A stretch of 64,000 bases of DNA, from NCBI GenBank assembly GCA_959601045.1, contig CAUGNZ010000001.1, positions 48,786 to 112,785 on the forward strand, read 5' to 3'. Position numbers and translations under genes: made by a program. The DNA is from an uncultured Collinsella sp. (GTDB lineage: Bacteria; Actinomycetota; Coriobacteriia; Coriobacteriales; Coriobacteriaceae). Of the stretch, positions 43,852 through 52,087 are shown one piece after another. Every line of letters starts with the position of its first letter. The first letter of the stretch is position 1. The notes under the pieces are model-generated. The model saw only the letters and a list, made by a program, of their open reading frames with translations, made no database searches and was not told where the DNA came from.

Positions 43852-43944
43852 CCCCCTTCAGTTGCGGTGAAATAGTTCCTGTTTAAGCCCCATTCTGCCG
43901 CAAACAGGAACTATTCCACCGCAAGTTATAAAAGGGTCATGAGG
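43852..43944. repeat. Long palindromic element B (covarying pair with element A)
   Basis: TTGCGGTGAAATAGTTCCTG and its partner (CAGGAACTATTCCACCGCAA) give 23-bp arms with one mismatch at the same position as in element A. The loop is 17 bases. The tail GTTATAAAAGGG is shared with A. It overlaps the end of the frameshifted aldo/keto reductase gene. Confidence 0.65.
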
Positions 43945-45126
43945 AGCGCGTTTTGCAAAAGGCTTTAAGCGCAGCCGTTACGGGGCCAGGCTGGAAACGT
44001 CGGCGCACATCGTCGAGACGCTCGGGAATATCGATGTGCTGCGGGCAGTGACGTGCGCATTTGCCGCACTTGGCGCAATTGCTCACCAGCTTGGGCTCGT
44101 TCGTCCGCACCGCGCTCGCCGTAAAGTATTGAGACAGCCCCGTAAACCAACTATGCGCATAGCTTGCGTTGTAGGCGGCAAAGCAGCCGGGAATATTGAT
44201 GCCCTTGGGGCATGGCATGCAGTAGCCGCACCCCGTACAGGGCACGCGATTCGATTTCTCAAACTCTCCCAGCACACGTGCGATGGTATCGAGCTGCTCT
44301 CTCGTCATCGAATTCGGCAGTGCGCGATCCGCCAATGTCGCGTTCTCGTCCACCTGTGCGGTATCGGTCATGCCCGAAAGCAGCATCGTGACCTGAGGAT
44401 GGTTCCACACCCACGAAAGTCCCCAAGCAGCCGGCGTCTTCAGGTATGGATCGAGTACGTCATCGAGCACAGCCCGGGCCCGCGGCGGCAGCTTGCCCGC
44501 TAAACGCCCGCCCAGCAGCGGCTCCATCACAAACACCGCGAGTCCGCGCTCCGCAGCCGCCATGAGTCCCGCCGTTCCCGCTTGGTAGCGCTCTCCAGCG
44601 TAGTTGTACTGGATCTGGCAAAAATCCCAGTCATACGGTCAAGCATCGTGAGGAAGTCCGCGGCGCTGCCGTGGTACGAAAAACCAATCTGGCGAATGCG
44701 CCCCGCCGCCTTTTGACGCGCAATCCAGTCCTCGATACCCAACGTCACCACGCGCTCCCACTGAGCGGGCGAAGTGATGTTGTGCATAAGGTAATAGTCG
44801 ATATGGTCGGTCCGCAGGCGACGCAGTTGCTCGTCGAAGAACCGGGCGAAATCCTCCGCGCACTTGCACGAAGCATGCGGCAGTTTGGTCGCCAGCAACA
44901 CCCGGTCGCGTAGCCCCAAGCGCTCAAGTGAGGCGCCCACGCACGCCTCGTTACCGGGATAGAGATACGCGGTATCCAGATAATTAATCCCCTGTTCCAC
45001 CGCACGGGAAATGATGGCATCGGCTGTCTTCGCATCCGGATGGCCCGGCGCACCGGGAAATCTCATGCAGCCCAGACCCAGAGCGGATATTCGGTTACTA
45101 CTTTTGGGGTCAACGCGGTATTGCAC
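43937..45126 (-). pseudogene. Aldo/keto reductase with 4Fe-4S domain, frameshifted
   Basis: Two frames together give a complete aldo/keto reductase of about 395 residues. The first part, from a GTG at 45126 with AAAGGAGG upstream, has GLGCMRFPG, the catalytic INYLDTAYLYPGNE and HIDYYLMHN. The break is near 44633-44640: restoring one T in GACCG-TATGAC recovers DRYDWDFCQIQYNYAGERY. The second part continues to MEPLLGGRLA and a ferredoxin-like end with CTGCGYCMPCPKGINIPGC and CAKCGKCARHCPQH. A single-base deletion is the only lesion seen, so a sequencing error or a phase-variable site is possible. Confidence 0.82.
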
Positions 45127-45289
45127 GGCCCCTCCTTTCGCCATCAGCGCCCCGGCAAGGCGAAACACAATGGTCACGCGGCCGAAACATCGTGGAATCG
45201 CAATCGAGAACGTATCGTAACGCAGCAGAAATCGAGCTGTCACGGCACCGCTTTAACATCAGCAAAAAGCCCGATGAAAGGAGCCACCC

Positions 45290-45409
45290 ATGCCCGCGCT
45301 CGACCTTTGGAACCTCGCATCCCAGCTCAAAAGCACCGATTATCGCTGGGTCAACCTCACCCACACGCTCTCGTGCGACACCCCACACTGGTTTGGCTTT
45401 AAGCCGTGA
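45290..45409 (+). pseudogene. N-terminal fragment of a cyclase-family (kynurenine-formamidase-like) gene
   Basis: A 39-residue frame with a good GAAAGGAG ribosome site. It reads MPALDLWNLASQLKS and then WVNLTHTLSCDTPHWFGF, which matches the start of cyclase-family (PF04199) hydrolases, including the His of LTHT. After GFKP a TGA ends the frame and the following bases do not resume the family sequence. The remaining ~200 residues, with the catalytic His cluster, are missing. A CCGGAGC/GCTCCGG hairpin follows at about 45453-45475. Confidence 0.6.
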
Positions 45410-45489
45410 GTTCCCATGCGTTTGTTCTTCTAAATACCGCTATCCGGAGCACGCAACACGCTCCGGTAAAACCAGAGTTGAGGCTAACT

Positions 45490-45690
45490 TTAGGACCCCA
45501 CGATCTCGTCCTCATCATCACGGCAAAGGACGACGCCGGCGCTTCCCAGCGCAGCGACAGCAATCAGGGCCCCCACAACGATAGGAGCAGCTCCGCACGT
45601 GCCCTGCATACCCGCGACGAGCGCGGCCGTAGGACCAAGGCAGCCAAGCGTCAATGCAACGGCGGCAACGGCGATATCTCGAGCGTTCAC
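45490..45690 (-). CDS. Small two-helix membrane protein, function unknown
   Basis: A 66-residue protein with two hydrophobic segments (residues 5-27 and 37-57) separated by MQGTCGAAP and an acidic end with CRDDEDEIVGS. The start is GTG at 45690 with GGAGGAAG upstream at a longish distance. The transmembrane pattern supports a real gene, but no family is recognised. Confidence 0.45.
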   Translation of the reverse strand: MNARDIAVAAVALTLGCLGPTAALVAGMQGTCGAAPIVVGALIAVAALGSAGVVLCRDDEDEIVGS

Positions 45691-45877
45691 AAGACCACTT
45701 CCTCCACGAGAACGACTTTGTTTCTCGTGACTTAGTGTGCCCCGCGCCCATATGCGCGGCGTACGGCCACGGTAAGCGCTCTGTTAACTCAAGCACGCAC
45801 AAAAAACGGACGCCCTTACGTTGCCCAAAGGCTCGGTAAAGACGCCCGCCCGTCATGTCCTATTGGCTTATGGCAGA

Positions 45878-46654
45878 TTACCAACCGGTATAGTAGTCGG
45901 TGGTTCCGGCAGCACAGCCGGAGTCATAGACCTTGCACTCGCCCTTAGAGCCCGTAAAAGTCGAGCCCTGGGCCTTATCGCCCGCGGCAACGACGTAGTA
46001 GCCATCGGAATCGCGCCAAAAGCCCTCGGAATCCTGCGTCCATTCGCCCGTGCGGTGGTGATACAACACGTTGCTGCTGTAATAAGTCTCGCGGCGGCCG
46101 TTATAGTTATTGACGCCGCTCGAGCGCGTCAGACCCGAGCCGTTCGCGCAATACGCAGCAGACGTGTAAGACGAGCCGGAGCCGGCGTTGTAATACGAAG
46201 CCTGAACGGCCTCAGCGGCCTCGGCTTCGGCTGCGGCAGCCTCGAGCGCCTCGCGCTTGGCATCCTCAAGCGTGGAGCGAAGCTCGTCGAGCTCGGTCGA
46301 CTTGGCGTCGACCTCATCCATCGTCAAAAGACTGCCCGCACCGTCGATGCAACCCTGTAGTACAGCGCGCTCGTCATCGGTGGCATAGTCACCGTACATG
46401 TTCATAATGATCTGAGCGCGCATCTCCAGGGAATCGCGCTTTGCCCCCATCGAGGCGTTCCACTCCTGCATGGAACCATAACCATCGCCGCGATAATCAA
46501 CGGGCTGTACCAGCGTCGTCTCGGACGGCGTAGATCCAACCGTATCGGACAGTGTTGCCGCGTGGGCATCAGTTGCGCCGGCGCCCGCCAAAAGCGCCAC
46601 GGTCAGAGCGGCGGAAAGGGCGGCGGCTTTCGGTTTTCGCGAATCGATCCTCAT
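45878..46654 (-). CDS. Secreted protein with helical N-terminal and Cys-containing C-terminal domain
   Basis: A 258-residue exported protein. The signal peptide ends near ATDAHAAT (residue 36). Residues about 45-135 are helical and acidic (coiled-coil-like TELDELRSTLEDAKREALEA), then a Tyr/Ser/Gly linker. The C-terminal ~70 residues with EGFWRDSDGYYVVAAGDKA and CKVYDSGCAAGTTDYY resemble the 3D or double-psi barrel domains of cell-wall proteins. A cell-wall-associated function is inferred. GGAGG lies 11 bases before the ATG at 46654. Confidence 0.65.
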   Translation of the reverse strand: MRIDSRKPKAAALSAALTVALLAGAGATDAHAATLSDTVGSTPSETTLVQPVDYRGDGYGSMQEWNASMGAKRDSLEMRAQIIMNMYGDYATDDERAVLQGCIDGAGSLLTMDEVDAKSTELDELRSTLEDAKREALEAAAAEAEAAEAVQASYYNAGSGSSYTSAAYCANGSGLTRSSGVNNYNGRRETYYSSNVLYHHRTGEWTQDSEGFWRDSDGYYVVAAGDKAQGSTFTGSKGECKVYDSGCAAGTTDYYTGW

Positions 46655-46865
46655 GTAGCTGGAAACCTCCGTAGTGCGTTTTTGCTGCGTTTGAGCTGCG
46701 TGTGATTCGATCGCGCTGCATAGTACCTCGAGCAAATCGCGACCTGCGGTTTTACTCAAAAGGCGCACGTCAATTGCGTAAAACTCACATCCTCTCAACA
46801 GGAGTTTTCCACAACTCAAATGCATAAAGCATGCCAAAAACCCTGTAATAGCGCCCTTCCTATGC

Positions 46866-46906
46866 AAAAAAGACGCCTGCGCAACCATTGCTTGCGCAGG
46901 CGCCTT
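46866..46906 (-). terminator. Intrinsic terminator of metY
   Basis: GCGCCTGCGCAA pairs with TTGCGCAGGCGT on the minus strand, followed by TTTTTT. It lies about 60 bases after the metY stop. The stretch 46655-46865 has no gene I can support. Confidence 0.85.
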
Positions 46907-46965
46907 GAGCAGGCATTTATGCAGTTATACCTATCGAGTCGCAAGGGGTCCTTGCACAAGTCGCC

Positions 46966-48276
46966 TTACTCGTCCAGCGCGGCGAAGGCCTGCTTCAGAT
47001 CCCAAATGATGTCCTCGGCGTTCTCGGTACCGATGGAAAGACGGATCGTGGAGGGCGTGATGTTCTGCTCGGCGAGCTCCTCGGCAGAGAGCTGGGAGTG
47101 CGTGGTGGTAGCCGGGTGCACGACGAGCGACTTGACGTCGGCCACGTTGGCGAGCAGCGAGAACACCTGCAGATGATCGATGAACTTCCAGGCAGCCTCC
47201 TGGCCACCCTTAATCTCAAAGGTGAAGATCGAAGCGCCGCCGTTGGGGAAGTACTTCTGATAGAGCTCGTGATCGGGGTGCTCAGGCAGGCTCGGGTGGT
47301 TCACCTTGGCGACATGGCTGTCACCAGCCAGAAACTCAACGACCTTCTTGGTGTTCTCGACATGGCGGTCGACGCGCAGCGACAGGGTCTCGGTGCCCTG
47401 GAGCAGGACCCAGGCGTTGAACGGGCTGATGCAGGCACCCTCGTCACGCAGCAGGATGGCACGGACATAGGTTGCGAAGGCGGCGGGACCGGCAGCCTCG
47501 GCAAACGAAACACCATGGTAGGAGGGGTTGGGCTCAGCGATCTGGGCGTACTTTCCGCTCGCCTTCCAATCGAAGTTACCGCCGTCGACGATCACACCGC
47601 CCAGCGAGGTGCCGTGGCCGCCGATGAACTTGGTTGCGGAGTGGACAACGATGTTGGCACCATGCTCCAGCGGACGGAACAGATACGGGGTGCCGAAGGT
47701 GTTGTCGACAACAACCGGCAGACCGTGCTTCTTGGCGATCTCGGAGATGGCGTCGATGTTGGGGATGTCAGAGTTGGGGTTGCCGAGCGTCTCGAGATAG
47801 ATGACCGTGGTGTTGTCCTTGATGGCACCCTCAACCTCTTCCAGGTTATGGGCATCGACAAACGTGGTCTCGACGCCAAACTGGGAGAGCGTATGCTCCA
47901 GCAGGTTGTAGGAGCCACCGTAGATGGTCTTCTGAGCCACCACGTGGTCACCGGCCTGAGCGAGCGCCTGCAGGGTATAGGTGATGGCAGCAGCGCCGGA
48001 GGCGACGGCAAGACCTGCCACGCCACCCTCGAGTGCGGCGATACGGTCCTCGAAGACACCCTGGGTGGAGTTGGTCAAACGGCCGTAGATGTTACCGGCG
48101 TCGGCAAGACCAAAGCGGTCGGCGGCGTGCTGGGAGTTGCGGAACACATAGCTCGTGGTCTGGTAGATCGGCACGGCGCGGGAGTCGGATGCGGGATCGG
48201 CGCTCTCCTGGCCAACGTGCAGCTGCAGGGTATCGAAACCAAAGGTGTGCTCAGGGTTGTTGATAAACTGACTCAT
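46966..48276 (-). CDS. metY: O-acetylhomoserine sulfhydrylase
   Basis: A 436-residue PLP enzyme of the Cys/Met-metabolism family. The start FGFDTLQLHVGQE and the PLP Lys in VVHSATKFIGGHG are typical, and YGRLTNSTQGVFEDRIAALEGG matches the O-acetylhomoserine class. Length (about 430) separates it from cystathionine synthases (about 380). It makes homocysteine directly from O-acetylhomoserine and sulfide. The leader contains a 17-codon ORF with two Cys codons. AAGGAG precedes the ATG. A LysR-type regulator is encoded divergently. Confidence 0.92.
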   Translation of the reverse strand: MSQFINNPEHTFGFDTLQLHVGQESADPASDSRAVPIYQTTSYVFRNSQHAADRFGLADAGNIYGRLTNSTQGVFEDRIAALEGGVAGLAVASGAAAITYTLQALAQAGDHVVAQKTIYGGSYNLLEHTLSQFGVETTFVDAHNLEEVEGAIKDNTTVIYLETLGNPNSDIPNIDAISEIAKKHGLPVVVDNTFGTPYLFRPLEHGANIVVHSATKFIGGHGTSLGGVIVDGGNFDWKASGKYAQIAEPNPSYHGVSFAEAAGPAAFATYVRAILLRDEGACISPFNAWVLLQGTETLSLRVDRHVENTKKVVEFLAGDSHVAKVNHPSLPEHPDHELYQKYFPNGGASIFTFEIKGGQEAAWKFIDHLQVFSLLANVADVKSLVVHPATTTHSQLSAEELAEQNITPSTIRLSIGTENAEDIIWDLKQAFAALDE

Positions 48277-48337
48277 GGTGATCTCCTTGATCGAACAAAA
48301 GTAATAAGCGTAAGAGAAGTAAGTCGCTGTCTCCTGA

Positions 48338-48391
48338 TCACGCCGACGGGCGCAAACAGGAGCCCGGCATTCGTCTTAGCAAGCAATTCAT
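48338..48391 (-). CDS. Leader ORF (17 codons) upstream of metY
   Basis: The peptide is MNCLLRRMPGSCLRPSA, with Cys at positions 3 and 12 and Met at 8. AAAGGAGG lies 7 bases before the ATG, stronger than many gene starts. It lies on the metY transcript, 61 bases before metY. CTCCTG near its end can pair with CAGGAG after its stop, so ribosome position could change folding near metY. Cys-containing leader ORFs controlling sulfur genes are known in mycobacteria; the same role here is inference. Confidence 0.55.
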   Translation of the reverse strand: MNCLLRRMPGSCLRPSA

Positions 48392-48459
48392 ATGCGGGCC
48401 TCCTTTCACATCCCGGTTCCGTGGTTGGCTTAATTACCTACCGCCTTTGTGTGTTTTGA

Positions 48460-48488
48460 ATAGTACGAGTATCGTCTCCCCGGGTCAA
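48460..48488 (-). promoter_or_regulatory. Promoter of metY
   Basis: On the minus strand TTGACC (48483-48488) and TACTAT (48460-48465) are exactly 17 bases apart. This gives a leader of about 175 bases containing the short ORF. Confidence 0.65.
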
Positions 48489-48510
48489 TCACTTAAAAGC
48501 GCTAATCTGT

Positions 48511-48527
48511 TATCTGTTTTATAGATA
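48511..48527. promoter_or_regulatory. LysR-type operator candidate
   Basis: TATCT and AGATA flank 7 bases (TATCTGTTTTATAGATA), a T-N11-A-like dyad in the gap between metY and the divergent LysR gene. Confidence 0.5.
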
Positions 48528-48549
48528 GCAATCGAAAGGACGGGCGCCA

Positions 48550-49452
48550 ATGACCCTCCAGCAGTTTCGCTTTTTGATCGCCGTGGCAGAGTCCGGCTCA
48601 ATCAACGCCGCAGCTCAGCGCCTTTATACCGCTCAGTCCAACATCTCAAATGCCGTCAAAAGCCTAGAGCAGGAGCTCCATCTGGAGATCTTTACGCGCT
48701 CCAGCCGCGGCGTCACGCTCACCAACGACGGCACCGAGCTTTTGGGCTATGCGCGCCAGGTCGTAGAGCAGGTCGACATGCTCGAGGCGCGCTACGAGGA
48801 CGGCGGCACCCCGCAAGCCCGTCTCGCCATTTCCGCCCAGCACTACGCCTTTTCGGTCGAGGCCTTTGTCAACGTGGTCGAGCGCTGCCGCGACAGCAAG
48901 TTCGAGTTCATCATGCGCGAGACCACCACATCGCAGATCATCGATGACGTCCGTGCGTTTCGCAGCGATATCGGCATTCTGTATCTGGATGACTTTAACG
49001 CCCGCGTTCTGCAGAAGGCCTTCGCCGATGCCCGCGCAAGCTTCCATCCCCTATTCGACGCGACGGTCCACGTCTTCGTTAGCGAGCGCCACCCGCTCGC
49101 ACGCCGCCCGCAGCTGTCCCTTGCCGACCTCACGCCCTATACGCGCTACAGCTTTGAGCAGGGAACCTCAAACTCCTTCTATTACGCCGAGGAACCTTTT
49201 AGCTATATCCCTTGCGACCGCAACATACGAATCTCGGACCGCGGAACACTTACTAACTTACTTATCACGTCGAACGGTTACACCCTGTCGACCGGTGTCC
49301 TCTCCAATGAAATGCAATGGGGCATGGCATCGATCCCGCTAGCAGACGCCCCAACGATGCACGTTGGCTACATCATGCACGACGAGCGCAAGCCCTCTCT
49401 CCTCTTGCAGCAATACCTCGACGAGCTCAACCGCATCATCCATGCCAACTAA
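48550..49452 (+). CDS. LysR-family transcriptional regulator
   Basis: A 300-residue LTTR. The N-terminal HTH has MTLQQFRFLIAVAESGSINAAAQRL and SQSNISNAVKSLEQEL-type sequence (AQSNISNAVKSLEQEL), followed by a periplasmic-binding-like effector domain. It is divergent from metY, so it may control metY in response to a sulfur metabolite such as O-acetylhomoserine or O-acetylserine. GAAAGGA precedes the ATG. Confidence 0.9.
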   Translation: MTLQQFRFLIAVAESGSINAAAQRLYTAQSNISNAVKSLEQELHLEIFTRSSRGVTLTNDGTELLGYARQVVEQVDMLEARYEDGGTPQARLAISAQHYAFSVEAFVNVVERCRDSKFEFIMRETTTSQIIDDVRAFRSDIGILYLDDFNARVLQKAFADARASFHPLFDATVHVFVSERHPLARRPQLSLADLTPYTRYSFEQGTSNSFYYAEEPFSYIPCDRNIRISDRGTLTNLLITSNGYTLSTGVLSNEMQWGMASIPLADAPTMHVGYIMHDERKPSLLLQQYLDELNRIIHAN

Positions 49453-49551
49453 CAGTCGGAAGACGGGGTAGAAATCGTAGATTGCTGGCCCCCGGCGGGC
49501 ATGGCGCTACAATGGTCACTCACATGAAATGCACTCAACGAAAGGAAGCCC

Positions 49552-50037
49552 GTGAAGGTCATCATCTACACCGACGGCTCGGCCCGATCAAATCCGGGAC
49601 GCGGCGGCTACGGCGCCGTGCTCAAATACACCAACCCCGCCGGCAAGACCTTCACCTCCGAGCTTTCGCGCGGCTACGCCAAGACCACCAACAACCGCAT
49701 GGAACTCATGGCCGTTATCGTGGCGCTCGAGGCGCTCAACCGCCCTTGCGAGGTCGAAGTCCATTCCGATTCGCAGTACGTCGTCAACGCCTTTAACAAG
49801 CACTGGATCGACGGCTGGAAAAAGCGCGGATGGAAAACCGCCAACAAGCAACCCGTCAAGAACCGCGACCTGTGGGAGCGCCTACTCACCGCCAAAAGCA
49901 AGCACAAGGTTGAGTTCATCTGGGTTAAGGGTCACGCCGGTCACGAGCTCAACGAGCGCTGCGATGAGCTCGCCACCACGGCGGCCGACGGCAGCAACCT
50001 CGATATCGACGCCGGCTTTAACGAGAGCGACCTGTAA
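49552..50037 (+). CDS. rnhA: Ribonuclease HI
   Basis: A 161-residue endonuclease that cleaves RNA in RNA-DNA hybrids. Catalytic residues are in IYTDGSARSNPGRGGYG (Asp), NRMELMAVIVAL (Glu), VHSDSQYVVNAF (Asp) and HELNERCDELAT (Asp). The basic handle KKRGWKTANKQPVKNRDLWE is present. The start is GTG with GAAAGGAAG upstream. Confidence 0.94.
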   Translation: MKVIIYTDGSARSNPGRGGYGAVLKYTNPAGKTFTSELSRGYAKTTNNRMELMAVIVALEALNRPCEVEVHSDSQYVVNAFNKHWIDGWKKRGWKTANKQPVKNRDLWERLLTAKSKHKVEFIWVKGHAGHELNERCDELATTAADGSNLDIDAGFNESDL

Positions 50038-50110
50038 TAGCGTTTTCGCGCAGCTTTATATCCCCACGCGCTACACTCATCCTGTAGACCAAACAACGCA
50101 AGGGGGACGT

Positions 50111-51217
50111 ATGCTGCGCATCGCGACCATCGGCACATCCATGATCACTGACGACTTTATCCAAGTCGTCAACGCCAACGACCAAGCCGCGTTTGTGGGC
50201 ACGCTTTCACGCGATGCCAATCGCGGTGCTGCCTTTACCGCCGAGCGCGGTGGCGAGCGAAACTTTACTTCACTCGATGAGCTCGCGACAGCCGCCGACG
50301 TCGACGCCGTCTACATCGGCAGCCCCAATGCGCTCCACTACGAGCAGGCCCTTGCCTGCATCGCCGGTGGCAAGCACGTCATCGTCGAGAAGCCCTTCTG
50401 CGCCACCGAAGCGCAGGCTCTGGAAGTCTTCCGCGCTGCCGAGGCAGCAGGTGTCGTGGCCCTCGAGGCCATGCGTCCCCTCCACGATCCCGCCTTCCAC
50501 GCCATCGAGGACGTCCTGGGCGAGATCGCCCCCATCCGCCGCGCCTCATTGCGCTTTGGCAAGTATTCTTCGCGCTACAACGAGGTTCTCGCGGGGCGCG
50601 CCACCAATATCTTCGACTGCAATATGGCATCGGGTTCCCTCATGGACATTGGCGTCTACGCCGTCGAGCCCATGGTCGAGATCTTCGGCATGCCCTCTGG
50701 TCTCACCAGCATGACCACGCTGCTCGACCCCTCAACGCAAGAGCTCACCCATGGTCCCATCGACGGTTGCGGTTCCATTCTCGCCAGCTACGGCGGAGGG
50801 CGTATCTCCGTCGAGCTCGCGCACTCCAAAATAACAAATGACCTGCTGCCCTCGCAGATCGAAGGCGAGCGTGGCACTATCCAGATCGACCATCTGTCCA
50901 CGCCCCGCAATGTCCGCATCGACTATCGCGGCGATGTCGTACGCGGCTCGGCGACCGAGGCACCGCGCGAACAGGGCGACAACGGCCGCGTGCTCGACCT
51001 GCCCAAATCGAGCAACACTATGGAATACGAACTCACAGACTTTATCACCGCCATCGGCGGCATCGATAACGTTAAGGAGGAGATTTGGGAGACCCCGGCG
51101 GGACGTCACGAACTTGGCCACTACCGCGATGTCACGCTCGTCTCATTGCGCATCATGGATGCCGTGCGCCAGCAGGCCGGCATTACCTTCCCGTCCGACG
51201 CAGGCAAGCAGGCCTAG
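50111..51217 (+). CDS. Gfo/Idh/MocA-family oxidoreductase
   Basis: A 368-residue NAD(P)-dependent oxidoreductase. The nucleotide-binding motif at the start is modified (IATIGTSMITDDF in place of GxGxxG), while HVIVEKPFCATEAQA keeps the conserved EKP. The C-terminal domain has GSLMDIGVYAVEPMVEIFG. The loss of one Gly in the Rossmann motif is typical of the YulF/GFO subgroup. AGGGGG precedes the ATG at 50111. The acylphosphatase gene follows by 2 bases. Confidence 0.88.
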   Translation: MLRIATIGTSMITDDFIQVVNANDQAAFVGTLSRDANRGAAFTAERGGERNFTSLDELATAADVDAVYIGSPNALHYEQALACIAGGKHVIVEKPFCATEAQALEVFRAAEAAGVVALEAMRPLHDPAFHAIEDVLGEIAPIRRASLRFGKYSSRYNEVLAGRATNIFDCNMASGSLMDIGVYAVEPMVEIFGMPSGLTSMTTLLDPSTQELTHGPIDGCGSILASYGGGRISVELAHSKITNDLLPSQIEGERGTIQIDHLSTPRNVRIDYRGDVVRGSATEAPREQGDNGRVLDLPKSSNTMEYELTDFITAIGGIDNVKEEIWETPAGRHELGHYRDVTLVSLRIMDAVRQQAGITFPSDAGKQA

Positions 51218-51219
51218 CG

Positions 51220-51630
51220 ATGGGCTTCTTCGATGCGTTCTTCTCCAGCGTCACCGGCGGCAGTCGAGAGCCTCAAAAACCATCAAACATTGAGCTCGAG
51301 TTGCGCCGCAGGCTTACTGTGCTCGCAAGCGACGAGGCCACTCAAGACACTCCCCTGCGTTATTTCCTGCGCTGGGCGGGGCAAGTCCAGGGCGTCGGTT
51401 TTCGCTTTACCAACACCAACCTCGCGCAGGCACGCGCACTCACCGGCTGGGTGCGTAACATGGAAGACGGCTCGGTCGAGATGGAGATACAGGGAGCTCC
51501 GGCAAACATCCTATCTCATCTCGAGGCGCTTCACGCCTCCTACGAGCGCATGGGAACGCGTTTTCGCCTCGTAGACGCCCAGGCCCGAGCCCCACTTGCC
51601 AATGAAGACGGTTTCATTCCTCGTTATTAG
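51220..51630 (+). CDS. Acylphosphatase-domain protein
   Basis: A 136-residue protein with an N-terminal extension of about 45 residues and an acylphosphatase core. Catalytic Arg is in GQVQGVGFRFTN and Asn in GWVRNMEDGSVEME. The enzyme hydrolyses acyl phosphates. It starts 2 bases after the oxidoreductase stop, so it is in the same operon. Confidence 0.88.
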   Translation: MGFFDAFFSSVTGGSREPQKPSNIELELRRRLTVLASDEATQDTPLRYFLRWAGQVQGVGFRFTNTNLAQARALTGWVRNMEDGSVEMEIQGAPANILSHLEALHASYERMGTRFRLVDAQARAPLANEDGFIPRY

Positions 51631-51691
51631 TATTGTGTGCTAAATACGGTATCATTTACCTACGACCGTTGATAGAAAAGAGGCGAGGCGC

Positions 51692-52072
51692 ATGGCGGTG
51701 CAAAGAAGGAATACCAGGCAGCGAAAGCTGGTTCTTGACGCTGTGCGCCAAAGCTATAACCATCCCACCGCCGACGAAATCTACAACGTCGTGCGCGCGC
51801 AGGATGACAAAATCAGCCGCGGTACGGTCTACCGCAATCTCAATCTCTTGGCCGACGCCGGCGAGATCCTCTCCATCAAGACGCCGGGCGGCAGCCGCTT
51901 CGATCGCACCATCGAGCCGCACGCACATATCATCTGCACCTCGTGCAGCCGCGTCATCGACGTGCCACTCCCCTTCGACGCCCAGCTCGACGCCAAGGCG
52001 TCCGAGCAAATCGGCTGGCACGTCACGTCGCACTACACCATCTTCGAGGGTCTCTGCCCCGACTGCCGGTAG
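51692..52072 (+). CDS. Fur-family metal/peroxide regulator (PerR-like)
   Basis: A 126-residue Fur-family repressor. The winged-helix part has HPTADEIYNVVR and ISRGTVYRNLNLLADAG. The metal site is in FDRTIEPHAHIICTSC, and the structural Zn cysteines are CTSC and CPDC. It is a short PerR-like form. TTAG and CTAA flank 9 bases at about 51628-51644 upstream, a possible autoregulatory dyad. Confidence 0.88.
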   Translation: MAVQRRNTRQRKLVLDAVRQSYNHPTADEIYNVVRAQDDKISRGTVYRNLNLLADAGEILSIKTPGGSRFDRTIEPHAHIICTSCSRVIDVPLPFDAQLDAKASEQIGWHVTSHYTIFEGLCPDCR

Positions 52073-52087
52073 ATGTTTGGGACATGC

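Noticed and set aside
47098..48459. Open frame antisense to metY
   Set aside because: It lies opposite a strongly conserved enzyme and runs through the metY leader.
48277..48460. SAM riboswitch before metY
   Set aside because: The conserved SAM-I/II/IV core motifs are missing; the leader instead holds a short ORF.
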